Source: Xylocopa sonorina (Eukaryota; Arthropoda; Insecta; Hymenoptera; Apidae). Taken from it: a stretch of 64,000 bases of DNA. The notes beneath the pieces are model-generated. The model had not been told where the DNA came from and ran no database searches. It worked only from the letters and a program-made list of their open reading frames with translations. The position numbers and the translations under genes are program-made. Within the stretch, counting starts at the first letter, position 1. Each line of letters opens with the position of its first letter. Positions 62,515-64,000 of this stretch are shown here, piece by piece. The stretch lies in contig NW_027490244.1 in the NCBI RefSeq assembly GCF_050948175.1, forward strand, positions 682,001-746,000, written 5' to 3'.

Positions 62515-64000
62515 AAATCGCCATATTGCATCTCATTTCTATGTTTCATGATTAGATATAATATTCATTGTGGAGTGTTATGTATACCTCGTATTCACAT
62601 CAAAAGAATGTAAACGCGACACTTCCTTGCTAGGAAGTAGCGTTTGCAGATGTCTACGTATCGAAGCAACAGAATTCTAGCGCTTCTTATATCGCCATAT
62701 CGCATCGCATTTCTATGTTTCATGATAGGATAAAATATTCATTGCGGTGTGTCATGTATACCTCGCGTACAATTCAAATGAATGTAAATGCGGCACTATC
62801 TTGCTAGGAAATAGCGCTTGCAGACGTCTGCGTATCGTAGCATTACAGTTCTAATGCTTCTCAAAACGAGATGTCGCATCACATTTCTATGTTTCATGAT
62901 AAGATATAATATTCATTGCGAAGTGTCATGTATACCTCGCGTACACTTCAAATGAATGTAAATGCGACTCTGCCTTGCTAGGAAATAGCGTCTGCAGATA
63001 TCTACGTATCGTAGCAATAAAGTTCTAATGCTTCTCAAAACGCGATATAGCATCTCATTTCTATGTCCCATTATAAGATATAATATTCATTGTGCAGTGT
63101 TATGTATACCTTGTATTCACTTCAAAAGAATGTAAATGCGACACTTCCTTGCTTGGAAATAGCGTTTGTAGATGTCTACGTATCGAAGCAATAGAGTTCT
63201 AGTGCTTCTTAAATCGCCATATTGCATCACATTTCTATGTTTCATGATAAGATATAATATTAATTGCGAAGTGTCATGTATACCTCGTATTCACTTCAAA
63301 AGAATGTAAATGCGACACTTCCTTGCTTGGAAATAGCGTTTGCAGATGACTACGTATCGTAGCATTAGTGCTCTAATGCTTCTCAGAACGCGACAGCGTT
63401 TCTCATGTCTGTGTTTCATGATAGTATATAATATTCCTTGCGTAGTGTCACGTATACCTCGCATACATTTCAAATGAATGTAAATGCGACACTTCCTTGC
63501 TAGGAAATAGCGTTTGCAGATGTCCACGTATCGTAGCATTAGTGCTCTAATGCTTCTCGAAACGCGACAGCGTTTCCCATTTCTATGTTTCATGATAGTA
63601 TATAATATTCATTGCGATGGTAGTGTTAGGTATACCTCGCATACACTTCAAATGAATGTAAATGCGACACTTCCTTGCTAGAAAATAGCGTTTGCAGATG
63701 TCTACGTATCGTGGAATTAGAGTTCTAATGCTTCTCAAAACACGATATCGCTTCTCATTTCTATGTTTCATGATAATATATAAAATTCTTTGTGAAGTGT
63801 TATGTATACCTCGTACTCACTTCAAAAGAATGTAAATGCGACACTTCCTTGCTAGGAAATAGCGTTTGCAGATGTCTACGTATCGTGGCACTAGAGTTCT
63901 AATGCTTCTCAAAACACGATATCGCTTCTCATTTCTATGTTTCATGATAATATATAAAATTCTTTGTGAAGTGTTACGTATACCTCGTACTCACTTCAAA

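Larger units (their letters stand above)
30991..64000 (+). repeat. 174-bp satellite array, forward orientation, block 2
   Basis: About 190 head-to-tail units in the same orientation as block 1, running off the right edge. The GG landmark at 31144 and that at 60545 are 29401 bp apart, which is 169 units minus 5 bp. Thirty-one consecutive steps from 55499 to 60893 were checked and each is exactly 174 bp. Three variant zones are apparent. 31.0-37.3 kb has CTTCCTTGCTAGG with GATGACTACG and CGTCGAGGC types. 37.4-54.6 kb resembles block 1. 55.4-64.0 kb has TTGCTTGGAA and AAATCGCCATATTACATC types plus a CGCGACAGCGTTTC type. A rare extra GATG at about 63617-63622 lengthens one unit near the right end. 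Confidence 0.98.

Noticed and set aside
57027..63593. Five 100-codon frames with near-identical peptide sequence (57027, 60159, 60681, 61725, 63291)
   Set aside because: All are the same phase of duplicated satellite units. Their similarity follows from DNA duplication rather than from protein conservation.
3663..64000. CRISPR-like array (regularly spaced repeats)
   Set aside because: The whole 174-bp unit repeats without distinct short repeats and unique spacers, and the context is eukaryotic.
3663..64000. Promoter-like TATAAT boxes in each unit (GATATAATATTC)
   Set aside because: They are simply part of the repeated AT-rich box, and no transcript or matching upstream element can be shown from sequence.
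1..64000. CENP-B box
   Set aside because: I looked for the TTCG....A..CGGG pattern in typical units and did not find it. CENP-B is also not expected to act this way in most insects.

Overview
This is a eukaryotic, almost gene-free window dominated by one tandem satellite DNA. The repeat unit is 174 bp, about 36% G+C by hand count on a consensus-like unit. Roughly 335-340 units fill about 59 of the 64 kb. The only recognisable protein-coding material is a dead BEL/Pao-type LTR-retrotransposon pol region. BEL/Pao elements are confined to animals and are common in insects, and satellite CpG is not depleted (9 CpG per unit where about 5.7 are expected). Together these suggest an arthropod, most likely an insect. 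I cannot name the species. A near-nucleosomal unit length, higher-order repeats (HORs), dyad symmetry and embedded decayed retroelements fit pericentromeric or centromeric heterochromatin, but centromere identity is inference.

Layout. 1-2262: thirteen units in reverse orientation, plus one truncated unit. 2263-3662: a 1.4 kb non-satellite island of mixed composition with GC-rich hairpins, short direct repeats and no recognised gene. 3663-about 26560: about 131 units in forward orientation, so the arrays on the two sides of the island are inverted relative to each other. About 26583-30235: a 5'-truncated BEL/Pao pol on the minus strand, broken by many stops and frameshifts, with no LTRs or gag seen. 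30236-64000: about 194 more forward units, continuing past the window.

Within the satellite the unit length is nearly invariant: from 3709 to 19543 a fixed motif recurs over exactly 91 x 174 bp with no net length change. Local HORs of 2, 3, 4, 6, 13 and 30 units are visible, some copies identical by eye over hundreds of bases. Sequence-variant zones alternate along the array: 3.7-22 kb resembles 37.4-54 kb, while 31-37 kb and 55.4-64 kb have their own variants. The units touching the retroelement are a separate, decayed subfamily on both sides. The 100-128 codon reading frames in the satellite arise because 174 is divisible by three and are not treated as genes. There are no operons, tRNA or rRNA genes, or CRISPR arrays here.
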